Source: Flavobacteriaceae bacterium
GTDB taxonomy: Bacteria; Bacteroidota; Bacteroidia; Flavobacteriales; Flavobacteriaceae
Direction: 5' to 3'
Length of the DNA: 34,303 bases
Assembly (NCBI GenBank): GCA_018623655.1
Contig: JAAZVG010000003.1
Span: 1-34,303, forward strand
Below the pieces are notes generated by a model, which was not told the DNA's origin, did not search any database, and was given only the letters and a program-made list of their open reading frames with translations. The position numbers were made by a program, and so were the translations under genes. Shown one piece after another: positions 8,261 through 16,126 of this stretch. The first letter of the stretch is position 1; every line of letters begins with the position of its first letter.

Positions 8261-9501
8261 GAAGCGGCTTTTAGGTTTTCTAAAGCGATTGCTGATTCAC
8301 CGGATAACTTCTCCTGAACATAATTTTTATCTACCTTGAGTTGTTTGATTGACTCCTTAGAAGGTAGCTCATACATTGCATCAGTAAGCACTGCTTCACA
8401 CAAACTCCTAAGTCCTCTAGCTCCTAAATCGTGCTCTAGCGCTTTGTCAACCAAAATTTCTAAAGCATCATGGGTGACCTCAAGGACAATATCGTCGATG
8501 GCAAATAGTTTTTGATACTGCTTAATAATCGCATTTTTGGGCTCAGTAAGTATGGATAACAAACTGTCCTTATCTAATGGATTCATGTGTGATAGCACCG
8601 GGAGCCTACCGATGATTTCAGGAATTAAGCCAAAACTTTTGATGTCTTTTGGGCTTATGTATTGAAGTAAATTTTCTTTATCGACTTGACCGCTCTCTAT
8701 TGAGCTGCTATAGCCCACCGATTGTCTATTAAGACGCTTAGAAATGTGTCTTTCAATACCGTCAAATGCTCCTCCTGCTATGAATAAAATATTCGAAGTA
8801 TCAACTTCTATAAATTTCTGATCGGGATGTTTACGACCTCCTTTAGGTGGAACGTTTACCGTTGTACCTTCAAGTAGTTTTAATAATCCCTGTTGTACAC
8901 CTTCCCCAGATACATCTCGAGTGATTGATGGGTTATCGCTCTTTCTGGCAATTTTATCAATCTCATCGATAAAAACAATTCCTCTTTGAGCGCGTTCAAG
9001 ATCGTAGTCTGCAGCCTGTAAAAGTCTGGTGAGTATGCTTTCAACGTCTTCACCAACATACCCAGCTTCAGTTAACACCGTGGCATCTACAATAGCTAAA
9101 GGAACCTCGAGCATTTTTGCAATGGTCTTAGCTACTAAGGTCTTACCTGTTCCGGTTTGTCCTACGATAAGAATATTGCTTTTCTGAATTTCAACCTCGT
9201 TATCGTCATTGGTTTGCAATAAACGCTTGTAGTGATTGTAAACTGCCACTGATAAGACTTTTTTGGTCTTGTCTTGACCAATAACATAAGTGTCTAAAAA
9301 TGCCTTTATTTCTATTGGCTTTTTAAGCGCTAATGCCTCTGATAATTCTGCCTTTTTATTTTCTTTACGCTCTTCTGAGATAATGTGATGAGCTTGTTCA
9401 ATGCAGGCATCACAAATATGAGCGTCAATTCCTGCAATTAGAATTTCGGTTTCTTCTTTTTTTCTTCCACAAAAGGAACACTGTAACGATTTATCGCTCA
9501 T
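8257..9501 (-). CDS. clpX: ATP-dependent Clp protease ATP-binding subunit ClpX
   Basis: This 414-residue AAA+ unfoldase feeds substrates into ClpP. In order: N-terminal zinc-binding domain with C8, C11, C30, C33; Walker A GQTGTGKT (114-121); pore loop GYVGED (147-152); Walker B IVFIDE (175-180); sensor and arginine-finger region [12 protein letters not shown] (291-302); C-terminal small domain [19 protein letters not shown]. The loop that normally carries the tripeptide IGF, which docks onto ClpP, reads VGY (262-264). It follows clpP with a 9-base gap, in the order tig-clpP-clpX, and ends convergent with the GH3 gene sharing four bases. I see no terminator. Confidence 0.98.
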   Translation of the reverse strand: MSDKSLQCSFCGRKKEETEILIAGIDAHICDACIEQAHHIISEERKENKKAELSEALALKKPIEIKAFLDTYVIGQDKTKKVLSVAVYNHYKRLLQTNDDNEVEIQKSNILIVGQTGTGKTLVAKTIAKMLEVPLAIVDATVLTEAGYVGEDVESILTRLLQAADYDLERAQRGIVFIDEIDKIARKSDNPSITRDVSGEGVQQGLLKLLEGTTVNVPPKGGRKHPDQKFIEVDTSNILFIAGGAFDGIERHISKRLNRQSVGYSSSIESGQVDKENLLQYISPKDIKSFGLIPEIIGRLPVLSHMNPLDKDSLLSILTEPKNAIIKQYQKLFAIDDIVLEVTHDALEILVDKALEHDLGARGLRSLCEAVLTDAMYELPSKESIKQLKVDKNYVQEKLSGESAIALENLKAAS

Positions 9502-9510
9502 GAGAAGTTG

Positions 9511-10185
9511 TTACGAACGAACTAGAATTTCGTCAATCATTCCGTACTCTTTGGCAGCTTCTGCTCTCATCCAGTAATCACGGTCTGAATCTTCGTAAAC
9601 CTTATCAAAGGTTTGCTTGCTATGTTTGGCAATGATTTCGTATAATTCGTCTTTCAATTTAAGAATTTCTCTCGCTGTGATTTCGATGTCTGATGCTTGA
9701 CCTTGAGCCCCTCCAAGAGGTTGGTGAATCATCACTCTAGAATGCTTAAGCCCACTTCTTTTACCTTCTGCACCAGCGCATAATAATACGGCAGCCATTG
9801 AAGCAGCTATACCCGTACAAATAGTGGCCACATCAGGACGGATAAATTGCATCGTGTCATAGATACCTAAACCGGCATATACACTTCCTCCTGGTGAGTT
9901 GATGTAGATTTGGATGTCTTTGCTTGCGTCAGTGCTCTCTAAAAATAGTAGCTGTGCCTGAACAATATTTGCAACTTGATCATTAATGCCTGTGCCCAAG
10001 AATATAATTCGATCCATCATCAGTCTTGAAAACACGTCGAAGATGGCAATATTCATTTGACGCTCTTCAATAATATTAGGTGTAAGGCCTACAGGAGTCA
10101 TACTCGACACGATTTGGTCATAATATAAAGAGCTGATACCCTGATCTTTTGTTGCAAATTTCTTGAATTCTTTACCGTAGTCCAT
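9511..10185 (-). CDS. clpP: ATP-dependent Clp protease proteolytic subunit ClpP
   Basis: This 224-residue serine peptidase forms the tetradecameric barrel partnered with ClpX. The catalytic triad is S129 (in GIAASMAAV), H154 (in VMIHQPLGG) and D203 (in SDRDYWM). The spacings of 25 and 49 residues are the same as in E. coli ClpP. The N-terminal stretch of about 30 residues may include a propeptide, as in other ClpP proteins. It lies between tig and clpX. Upstream, in the 38-base gap to tig, TATCTTTA on the minus strand (10210-10217) is one base off a -7 element, so a secondary internal promoter is possible. Confidence 0.98.
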   Translation of the reverse strand: MDYGKEFKKFATKDQGISSLYYDQIVSSMTPVGLTPNIIEERQMNIAIFDVFSRLMMDRIIFLGTGINDQVANIVQAQLLFLESTDASKDIQIYINSPGGSVYAGLGIYDTMQFIRPDVATICTGIAASMAAVLLCAGAEGKRSGLKHSRVMIHQPLGGAQGQASDIEITAREILKLKDELYEIIAKHSKQTFDKVYEDSDRDYWMRAEAAKEYGMIDEILVRS

Positions 10186-10223
10186 TTCCTAATTAACTGC
10201 TTTTACATTTAAAGATACTTTAA

Positions 10224-11546
10224 TTATGCGTATGCTTCTTTTATGAAGTCTTCGAAGCTAATCGCTTTCTCTTTTACTTTCCCTTCTTTTTTGAATAAAC
10301 CTAATAACTTTTCATTCATCACTTGAGTGGATAAACGACGAACCTCTTCTTGATTTTGCATAATAGAAGCGGTGATTTGATCAACTTCTTGATCGCTTGG
10401 ATTCATTCTTCCAAATTGTGCCATTTGACTACGTACATAACCACCAGCATAATCTTTTAATTCATCGAACGATACTTGTAGGTCGTAAGTTTTGATTAGA
10501 TCTGCCTCGATCAGTTGGTAACGGATCCCTTTTTCTGAACGCTCGTATTCAGCCTTTGCCTCTTCTTCGGTAAGTTCCTTCTCTCCACCAAATTGAATCC
10601 ATCGAGTTAAAAATTCTGACGGAAGATCGAATTTAGTTTCTGCGATAACTGCCTCTGTAAAATCATTCATAAACTTCTGATCGGCTTGCTGCACGAATTG
10701 CAACTCAGAATCAGCTTTGATTTTCTCCTTCATTTCTTTAACTGAGTCAACAGTACCTTCACCGAAAAGCTTATCAAAGAATGTCTGGTCTAAAGCAGCA
10801 GGTTCACGGCGATTGATTTCACTTATTGAGAATTCAATTTCGATTGCTAGTCCACCTGCTTCTTCATTAGATATACCTAAAACTCTGGCAAGCTCAGAAT
10901 CTTTTTCAAAGAGACCTTTTGTTTTAACCTTTACTACATCGCCCACCTTTGCCCCGATAAATTTCTTAGCTGAGGCCTTGCTCTTAATTGTTTTTAAAAC
11001 AAGAGTAGTTGTGTTTTCAATTTTTGGGTCTTCTGCAGTGATAAGTCCGGTAATCTCGTCACCTGCCTCTACTTCATTCTTAGAATGAAGAGAGCCGTAT
11101 TGTTCTTGTAAGCGAACTACTTGTTCATCAATACTTTTGTTTGAAGCAGTGATCTTGTAATTGGTAATCGCTTTTTTTGTCTTAATTGCAGGAGTGATTT
11201 CAGGAGCTAGTCCTATTTCAAAGTCGAAATGTAGTGTTTCTGCTTTCCAATCAAAATCTTCGCGCTCTTTCGGGAGAGGGTTTCCTAAAAGGGCTAATTT
11301 CTCATCTTCGACGTATTTTCCGATTTCTGCTTGTAATATTTTGTTGATTTCGTCAACGAGTACTGCTTGACCGTACTGTTTTTTTATCAGCCCCAGAGGT
11401 ACCTGTCCTTTCCTAAACCCTGGGATATTTGCATTTTTTCTATAATTGCCAAGTACAGTATCAACCTTCTCTTGGTAATCAGAAGACTCTAAACTAATCG
11501 TGATTAGCGCGTGTAATGGAGCAAGCTCTTTTTTGCTGACCTTCAT
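10224..11546 (-). CDS. tig: Trigger factor, ribosome-associated chaperone
   Basis: This 440-residue protein has the ribosome-binding signature NANIPGFRKGQVPLGLIKKQYG (about residues 36-57) in its N-terminal domain. It then has a divergent FKBP-like middle region (EVEAGDEITGLITAEDP onward) and a long helical C-terminal domain (about 260-440) that cradles nascent chains. The middle domain is weakly conserved, so prolyl isomerase activity cannot be claimed. Its position just upstream of clpP and clpX is the classic order linking folding at the ribosome with degradation. Its own promoter is visible, overlapping the end of the hydrolase gene upstream. Confidence 0.96.
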   Translation of the reverse strand: MKVSKKELAPLHALITISLESSDYQEKVDTVLGNYRKNANIPGFRKGQVPLGLIKKQYGQAVLVDEINKILQAEIGKYVEDEKLALLGNPLPKEREDFDWKAETLHFDFEIGLAPEITPAIKTKKAITNYKITASNKSIDEQVVRLQEQYGSLHSKNEVEAGDEITGLITAEDPKIENTTTLVLKTIKSKASAKKFIGAKVGDVVKVKTKGLFEKDSELARVLGISNEEAGGLAIEIEFSISEINRREPAALDQTFFDKLFGEGTVDSVKEMKEKIKADSELQFVQQADQKFMNDFTEAVIAETKFDLPSEFLTRWIQFGGEKELTEEEAKAEYERSEKGIRYQLIEADLIKTYDLQVSFDELKDYAGGYVRSQMAQFGRMNPSDQEVDQITASIMQNQEEVRRLSTQVMNEKLLGLFKKEGKVKEKAISFEDFIKEAYA

Positions 11547-11574
11547 AATAGATCCTAAATTTTAAAACGAGCCG

Positions 11575-11605
11575 CAAAATTAGTTTATTTTAATAGCGCT
11601 TACAA
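11575..11605 (-). promoter_or_regulatory. Bacteroidota sigma promoter for tig-clpP-clpX
   Basis: On the minus strand TTG (11605-11603) is followed after 20 bases by TAATTTTG (11582-11575), giving both the -33 and -7 elements of the Bacteroidota primary sigma factor. The start site would lie near 11569, leaving an untranslated leader of roughly 23 bases before the tig ATG. The -33 triplet lies next to the stop codon of the hydrolase gene. This is the best-formed promoter in the window. Confidence 0.7.
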
Positions 11606-12364
11606 GTTTAAAAATTTCGAAACGGCTTCACCAAAAATCAATGGTTGCTCTGCGTGAAGCCAATGTCCCGCATCAGGTATAGAAACTAGTTCAAAGTTGG
11701 GATATTGCTTTTTCAGCGCGATAATATCTTCTTCTTCGATGTAGTTTGATTCAAGTCCTCGAATAAAAAGGGCAGGGGTATATAATTTTGGCTCTTCAGG
11801 TAGGGCTTTACCGATTCGTTCGGGATGAGCTTTAAAAAGATTGAGATTACATTTTACCGACAGAATTCTATCACTAGTTCGCTCTAGATTCTTTAATAGA
11901 AATTGTCGTAAACCGACTTCTGGAAATAAGGGGGCTAAAAATTCATCAGCCTCTTTTCTGCTCTGAAATTGTTGCTCATTTACTTCACTTAATGCTTCTA
12001 AAATTTCAGTATGATGTGGCAGATAGGCCCTAGAAGCAATATCTACTACAATAAGTCGATCAACTCGTTCTGGAAATTGTTGCGCAACAAATTGGGCAGT
12101 TTTTCCGCCCATTGAATGACCTAGAAGATCAAATGTATCTATATCGTTACGATCTGCATAATCAATGACATCCTTACTCATAATCTCATAGCTGAACTCG
12201 TCGCTATGAAAACTTCTTCCATGGTTTCTAGCATCTAATAAATGCACTGATCGCCCTCTTTCAGCCCACTTTTTGGCAAAGGTTTTCCAATTGTCTCCAC
12301 TACCTAGAAATCCGTGTAAGACCAGAAGCGGTTTTCCTTCACCAATAATATTCGAGTGCAGCAT
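11600..12364 (-). CDS. Alpha/beta hydrolase, YbfF-like esterase family
   Basis: This 254-residue protein is a complete alpha/beta-hydrolase fold: oxyanion-loop motif LVLHGFLGSGDNW (14-26), nucleophile elbow LLGHSMGGK (S84) and C-terminal catalytic His in DAGHWLHAEQP (H234). RNHGRS (46-51) after the second strand is typical of the YbfF-type esterases. The substrate is unknown; short acyl esters or thioesters would fit the family. It starts four bases after the pdxJ stop and is presumably co-transcribed with it from the pdxJ promoter. Its distal end carries the tig promoter. Confidence 0.88.
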   Translation of the reverse strand: MLHSNIIGEGKPLLVLHGFLGSGDNWKTFAKKWAERGRSVHLLDARNHGRSFHSDEFSYEIMSKDVIDYADRNDIDTFDLLGHSMGGKTAQFVAQQFPERVDRLIVVDIASRAYLPHHTEILEALSEVNEQQFQSRKEADEFLAPLFPEVGLRQFLLKNLERTSDRILSVKCNLNLFKAHPERIGKALPEEPKLYTPALFIRGLESNYIEEEDIIALKKQYPNFELVSIPDAGHWLHAEQPLIFGEAVSKFLNL

Positions 12365-12368
12365 ATTA

Positions 12369-13091
12369 CTAGGGGTTTTCTAATCTATGTAGGTATTGAT
12401 TAACTACATTGTCTAAACCGAAGTAAATCGCTTCGCATATCAGTGCGTGTCCGATAGAAACCTCTAATAGATTGGGAATCGATTTTGCAAAAAATGCAAT
12501 ATTTTCTAAGGATAAGTCGTGACCTGCATTAACCCCTAAACCTGATTGTTCAGCGATTTTTGCAGTAGCAATGAAATCTTTTACTGCCTCCTTGCGATTT
12601 AATAGGTATTTTGAGGCATAGGGCTCAGTGTATAATTCAATGCGATCAGTTCCCGTTTTGGCTGCAGCCTCAACCATGCTTGGGTTGGCATCAAGAAATA
12701 TAGAAGTCCTTATCCCTTCTTTTTTAAAGGTAGTAATCACTTCGGCCAGAAAATCTGCATGTTTTTTACAATCCCAACCAGAATCAGAGGTAATCGCACT
12801 GGGAGCGTCGGGAACTAAGGTAACTTGTTCAGGCTTCACCTCTAAAACCAGGTCAATAAACGACTCAATAGGATTTCCCTCGATATTAAATTCGGTGTGA
12901 ACGATAGGACGTAATAATCTAGCGTCCTCATAACGAATGTGTCTTTCATCAGGTCGCGGATGTACTGTGATTCCTTGACCTCCAAAATTCTGAATATCCG
13001 TCGCGGTTTTTATCAGATTTGGATTATTGTGACCACGGGCATTTCGAAGGGTTGCCCATTTGTTAATATTGACACTAAGTTTTGCCGGCAT
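12369..13091 (-). CDS. pdxJ: Pyridoxine 5'-phosphate synthase PdxJ
   Basis: This 240-residue TIM-barrel enzyme condenses 1-deoxyxylulose 5-phosphate with 3-amino-2-oxopropyl phosphate in the DXP-dependent route to vitamin B6. Family landmarks: KLSVNINKWATLRNARG at the N-terminus, GITVHPRPDERHI (about 40-52), EFNIEGNP (about 66-73), VTLVPDAPSAITSDSGWD (about 87-104) and GLGVNAGHDLSLEN near the C-terminus. Length matches the family. It is divergent from the CBS-nadK operon, with a good -7 element between them, and is followed after four bases by the hydrolase gene. Confidence 0.97.
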   Translation of the reverse strand: MPAKLSVNINKWATLRNARGHNNPNLIKTATDIQNFGGQGITVHPRPDERHIRYEDARLLRPIVHTEFNIEGNPIESFIDLVLEVKPEQVTLVPDAPSAITSDSGWDCKKHADFLAEVITTFKKEGIRTSIFLDANPSMVEAAAKTGTDRIELYTEPYASKYLLNRKEAVKDFIATAKIAEQSGLGVNAGHDLSLENIAFFAKSIPNLLEVSIGHALICEAIYFGLDNVVNQYLHRLENP

Positions 13092-13113
13092 AGCTCATTG
13101 CATTTACAGAGTA

Positions 13114-13121
13114 CAAAAATA
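13114..13121 (-). promoter_or_regulatory. Bacteroidota -7 element for pdxJ
   Basis: On the minus strand the sequence reads TATTTTTG, a perfect TAnnTTTG match, about 23 bases upstream of the pdxJ ATG. I see no TTG at the preferred -33 distance, so the support rests on the -7 motif and its position. Confidence 0.5.
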
Positions 13122-13168
13122 GACAATTAAGACCCCTTTGAATGTCTCAAATATCCGTAATTTGCAAT

Positions 13169-13840
13169 ATGAATTTCTCTCAGGTCGCATTTCAGGAACT
13201 TTTAAACCATAGCACGCCTATTTTTTACATAGATAGCCATGTAGAAGAGGTTAAAGAATTCTTTGAAGATGGTCGTTTCTCACATGTGGCGATCTACGAT
13301 AACCAGCGTTTCTTAGGTAATTTGTCTTCACATACATTGTATCCAGTGGAGAACGATGAAACTTTATACTCATTGATTGACGAGCTTGAGTCTTTTTGGG
13401 TTGGAGAAACTACCCACTGGGTGAGTGTTTTTGACAAACTATTAAAGTCGGGTGCTGATTTGATACCTGTTATCGACAATACCGGGTTACACAAAGGCTA
13501 TTATTTACTTGAAGATATTGAGGCGATGTTTGGTCAAAGTACCTTTATTCAGGAATCCGGTGAGGTTTTTATTATCAGTAGTGATCCATCGAACTTTTCA
13601 GTCAGCACGATCGTACAGCTCATAGAAAGGAATCAAGGCCATGTAGTCGGTCTTTTAATGACATCTTCAGATGAGTCGATGAGAGAAGTTGCTGTCAAGG
13701 TCATTTCTGAAAATTTTACCCAAATTCTAAGCGAACTCCGACGCTATAGTTATCAAATCGATTATGCACCGGGAAATGATTTGTATTTCGAACAATTAAA
13801 AGAGCGATCAGATTACCTAACCAATTATCTTAATTTATGA
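13169..13840 (+). CDS. CBS-domain protein preceding nadK
   Basis: From ATG 13169 the product is 223 residues, beginning MNFSQVAFQELLNHSTPIF. Two CBS-type repeats are recognisable: FFEDGRFSHVAIYDNQRFLGNLSS (first) and LKSGADLIPVIDNTGLHKGYYLLEDI (second). The C-terminal half (GEVFIISSDPSNFSVSTIVQLIERN) resembles an ACT-like regulatory fold. CBS pairs usually bind adenine nucleotides; here the ligand is unknown, but the conserved position just before NAD kinase suggests a metabolic sensor. The track start at 13142 adds nine residues. I prefer 13169 because a near-consensus -7 element TAATTTG (13158-13164) lies between the two candidate starts and the second gives the usual N-terminus. Its last four bases (ATGA) overlap nadK. 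Confidence 0.82.
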   Translation: MNFSQVAFQELLNHSTPIFYIDSHVEEVKEFFEDGRFSHVAIYDNQRFLGNLSSHTLYPVENDETLYSLIDELESFWVGETTHWVSVFDKLLKSGADLIPVIDNTGLHKGYYLLEDIEAMFGQSTFIQESGEVFIISSDPSNFSVSTIVQLIERNQGHVVGLLMTSSDESMREVAVKVISENFTQILSELRRYSYQIDYAPGNDLYFEQLKERSDYLTNYLNL

Positions 13841-14736
13841 AGAAAGAGGGGGTGAAGATTGCTTTATACAGTTTGCAACTTAACGAAGTCGATATTGTTT
13901 TTTTAGCCGATTTGGTTTTAGAATTGAAGCAAACAGGCTACCAACTCAGTGTAGAGGCAGAATTTGCAGATTCTTTGGCTACTTATCTTCCAGATACACA
14001 TTTTTCGGTGTTTACTTCGGCATCTGAATTAAAGAAAATGGAGGCTGATTTAATGCTCAGTATTGGTGGAGATGGTACCATGCTTCGTGCCGCCACCTTT
14101 ATTGGAGACTCCGAATTGCCACTAATTGGTGTCAATTTGGGAAGATTAGGTTTTTTAGCTACCCTACAGCGTGAGAATGTCGTTGAAGCCTTAGAGCGAT
14201 TTTCGCAAGGGAATTACCGAGTTGAGGAGCGTAGCTTGTTACAAGCTCAACTCAAGGGAGAAAGTGGCGCTTTCGGAAAGATTGATTATGCTTTGAATGA
14301 AGTTGCTGTAAGTCGAAAAGATACGACAAGCATGATCACCATTGAGACTTGGCTTGACGGAGTATATCTTACCACGTATTGGGCCGATGGTCTATTAATT
14401 GCTACTCCTACGGGATCGACCGGCTATTCTCTTAGTTGTGGAGGGCCAGTGGTTTCACCGCATTCCTCTTCTCTAGTCGTTACCCCGGTAGCACCACATC
14501 ATTTAAATGCCAGACCCTTAATTATTGAAGATCGTACTGAAATCAGATTAAAGGTAGATTCTAGAGAGCCGCAACATTTAGTATCTCTAGATTCTAGAAT
14601 AAGCACTGTAGACAATGGACAAGAATTGTGTATTCGTAAGGCTCCATTTGTATTGAAATTAGTCGTTTTCGAAGAGGATCATTTTTTTCAAACACTTAGA
14701 GAAAAACTCCTCTGGGGAGAGGATAAAAGAAATTGA
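13837..14736 (+). CDS. nadK: NAD kinase
   Basis: This 299-residue enzyme phosphorylates NAD to NADP. The hallmark GGDGT motif (77-81) includes the catalytic Asp. NLGRLGFLA (100-108), LNEVAVSRKDTTSM (153-166) and PTGSTGYSLSCGGP (191-204) complete the family set that binds NAD and forms the active site. The ATG overlaps the CBS gene stop (ATGA), indicating translational coupling, and the gene overlaps no other reading frame once the next gene is started at its ATG. Length is normal for Bacteroidota. Confidence 0.97.
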   Translation: MKKEGVKIALYSLQLNEVDIVFLADLVLELKQTGYQLSVEAEFADSLATYLPDTHFSVFTSASELKKMEADLMLSIGGDGTMLRAATFIGDSELPLIGVNLGRLGFLATLQRENVVEALERFSQGNYRVEERSLLQAQLKGESGAFGKIDYALNEVAVSRKDTTSMITIETWLDGVYLTTYWADGLLIATPTGSTGYSLSCGGPVVSPHSSSLVVTPVAPHHLNARPLIIEDRTEIRLKVDSREPQHLVSLDSRISTVDNGQELCIRKAPFVLKLVVFEEDHFFQTLREKLLWGEDKRN

Positions 14737-14738
14737 TT

Positions 14739-15365
14739 ATGAACTGGAGATTTAAGATTGCCTTTGCCTTTTTTGGATTTGTTAGCATATGCATGAAGGC
14801 TCAAGATATCAGAGCTGTAGAGTTGGGAACTTCAATTCACGGTGTGATCGCCATTGGTGACACACCCCTAGAGAATTATACTCCAAAAACATCTGTAGCT
14901 TTAGTAGCTAGGTATAATTTACCCTATCGATTGGCGATTCGGGCAAGTTTCGCACCCACCTATCGTTATACCGCTTTGACATCTTGGGATGTTTACAAAT
15001 CAACACGTGTCGCTCTTGGACTAGAATATCATTTTAGTGATTTTAACGTTTACGATGGAAGGAGGCAATTCACTAACTATGTAATGTTAGGAGGGACTTA
15101 CCAGTTTGGGAAGTTACCTCGACGAAACTGGAATCTTGTTTCGAAGGAACGATTAGGTGCAATGGTAGGATTTGGTGCTAAATTTAGAGCTTTCCCAAAG
15201 CTGGTTGTTTCGGCTGAAATTGCCTCCGGATACCTATTCTCGGATGATTACGATCGACTTGCAGAACCAGCGACTAGCCTTGCCACTTATTACGATCGCT
15301 CAGGGAACGACTGGTACCTGTTTCCTAATTTAACAATAACCTATACCTTTGCCCCCAAATTTTAG
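14739..15365 (+). CDS. DUF6089-type outer membrane beta-barrel protein
   Basis: The start is ATG 14739, two codons after the TTG used in the track. The 208-residue product opens with a signal peptide (MNWRFKIAFAFFGFVSICMKAQD, cleavage probable after KAQ). It then alternates hydrophobic and polar residues typical of short barrel strands, with AVELGTSIHGVIAIGD, YVMLGGTYQFGKL and LTITYTFAPKF ending in Phe, as outer membrane barrels do. Its position between nadK and uppS is where Bacteroidota carry a DUF6089 protein. Function is unknown; I infer an outer membrane protein co-produced with its own insertion machinery (BamA, Skp). Confidence 0.85.
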   Translation: MNWRFKIAFAFFGFVSICMKAQDIRAVELGTSIHGVIAIGDTPLENYTPKTSVALVARYNLPYRLAIRASFAPTYRYTALTSWDVYKSTRVALGLEYHFSDFNVYDGRRQFTNYVMLGGTYQFGKLPRRNWNLVSKERLGAMVGFGAKFRAFPKLVVSAEIASGYLFSDDYDRLAEPATSLATYYDRSGNDWYLFPNLTITYTFAPKF

Positions 15366-15379
15366 CCTACCCGATTATA

Positions 15380-16126
15380 ATGATTGAGAATAAAACCGAG
15401 CACTTAGGCCCGAATCACCTTGCTATCATCATGGATGGTAACGGTCGTTGGGCAAAAGCAAAAGGAATGCCGAGGGCTTTTGGGCATGAATCTGGTTTTA
15501 GAGCCGTTCGAGTGATAGTAGAAGCTTGTGTTAAGCACGGTATTGATTTCTTAACGCTTTATGCATTTTCTACAGAGAATTGGCTAAGACCTAAGCATGA
15601 GATCGATATCCTCATGAGAATTCTTCTTAAGGCGCTGAAGTCTGAACTCGCTACCATGCAAGAGAATAATATTCGTCTGAAGACCGTTGGTAATTTAGAT
15701 CGATTACCAGCACCGATAGTCGAAACACTACTGAATGTAGTCGAACAGACTGCATCAAATACGGGAATGACATTAATACTAGCTTTGAGTTATGGTGGTC
15801 GTGAAGAAATTACTTCTGCCACTCGAACCATTGCTGAAAAAGTTAAAAATGGCTTAATTCGTCCCGAAGATGTCGATGAGTCAATGTTAAATGAGCATCT
15901 TTACACCGCAAAATACCCTCCTGTCGATTTATTGATTCGAACAAGTGGCGAAAAACGCATAAGTAATTTCCTACTGTGGCAAATGGCTTATGCGGAATTG
16001 TATTTTACTGAAACCCATTGGCCAGACTTTACCGAAGCCCATTTGGAGAAGGCCTTAGTTGATTATAAACAAAGAGAACGAAGATTTGGAAAGACTAGTG
16101 AGCAGCTTGAAAAAGCTACAAAATAA
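15380..16126 (+). CDS. uppS: Isoprenyl transferase / undecaprenyl diphosphate synthase
   Basis: This 248-residue cis-prenyltransferase makes the C55 lipid carrier for peptidoglycan and other glycans. Motifs: HLAIIMDGNGRWAKAKG (13-29, catalytic D19), FLTLYAFSTENW (58-69), LSYGGREEI (137-144) and DLLIRTSGEKRISNFLLWQ (183-201). All catalytic positions expected for the family are present. It lies in the envelope operon between DUF6089 and bamA. Its last 20 bases probably overlap the bamA start (28 if bamA begins at the GTG). Confidence 0.97.
   Translation: MIENKTEHLGPNHLAIIMDGNGRWAKAKGMPRAFGHESGFRAVRVIVEACVKHGIDFLTLYAFSTENWLRPKHEIDILMRILLKALKSELATMQENNIRLKTVGNLDRLPAPIVETLLNVVEQTASNTGMTLILALSYGGREEITSATRTIAEKVKNGLIRPEDVDESMLNEHLYTAKYPPVDLLIRTSGEKRISNFLLWQMAYAELYFTETHWPDFTEAHLEKALVDYKQRERRFGKTSEQLEKATK

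Noticed and set aside
10717-11088. 123-codon plus-strand ORF opposite tig
   Set aside because: Antisense shadow of tig with Ser/Pro-rich composition and no family resemblance.
16059-16106. Upstream extension of bamA from TTG 16059
   Set aside because: It would place a charged, non-signal sequence before a clear signal peptide and overlap uppS by 68 bases.
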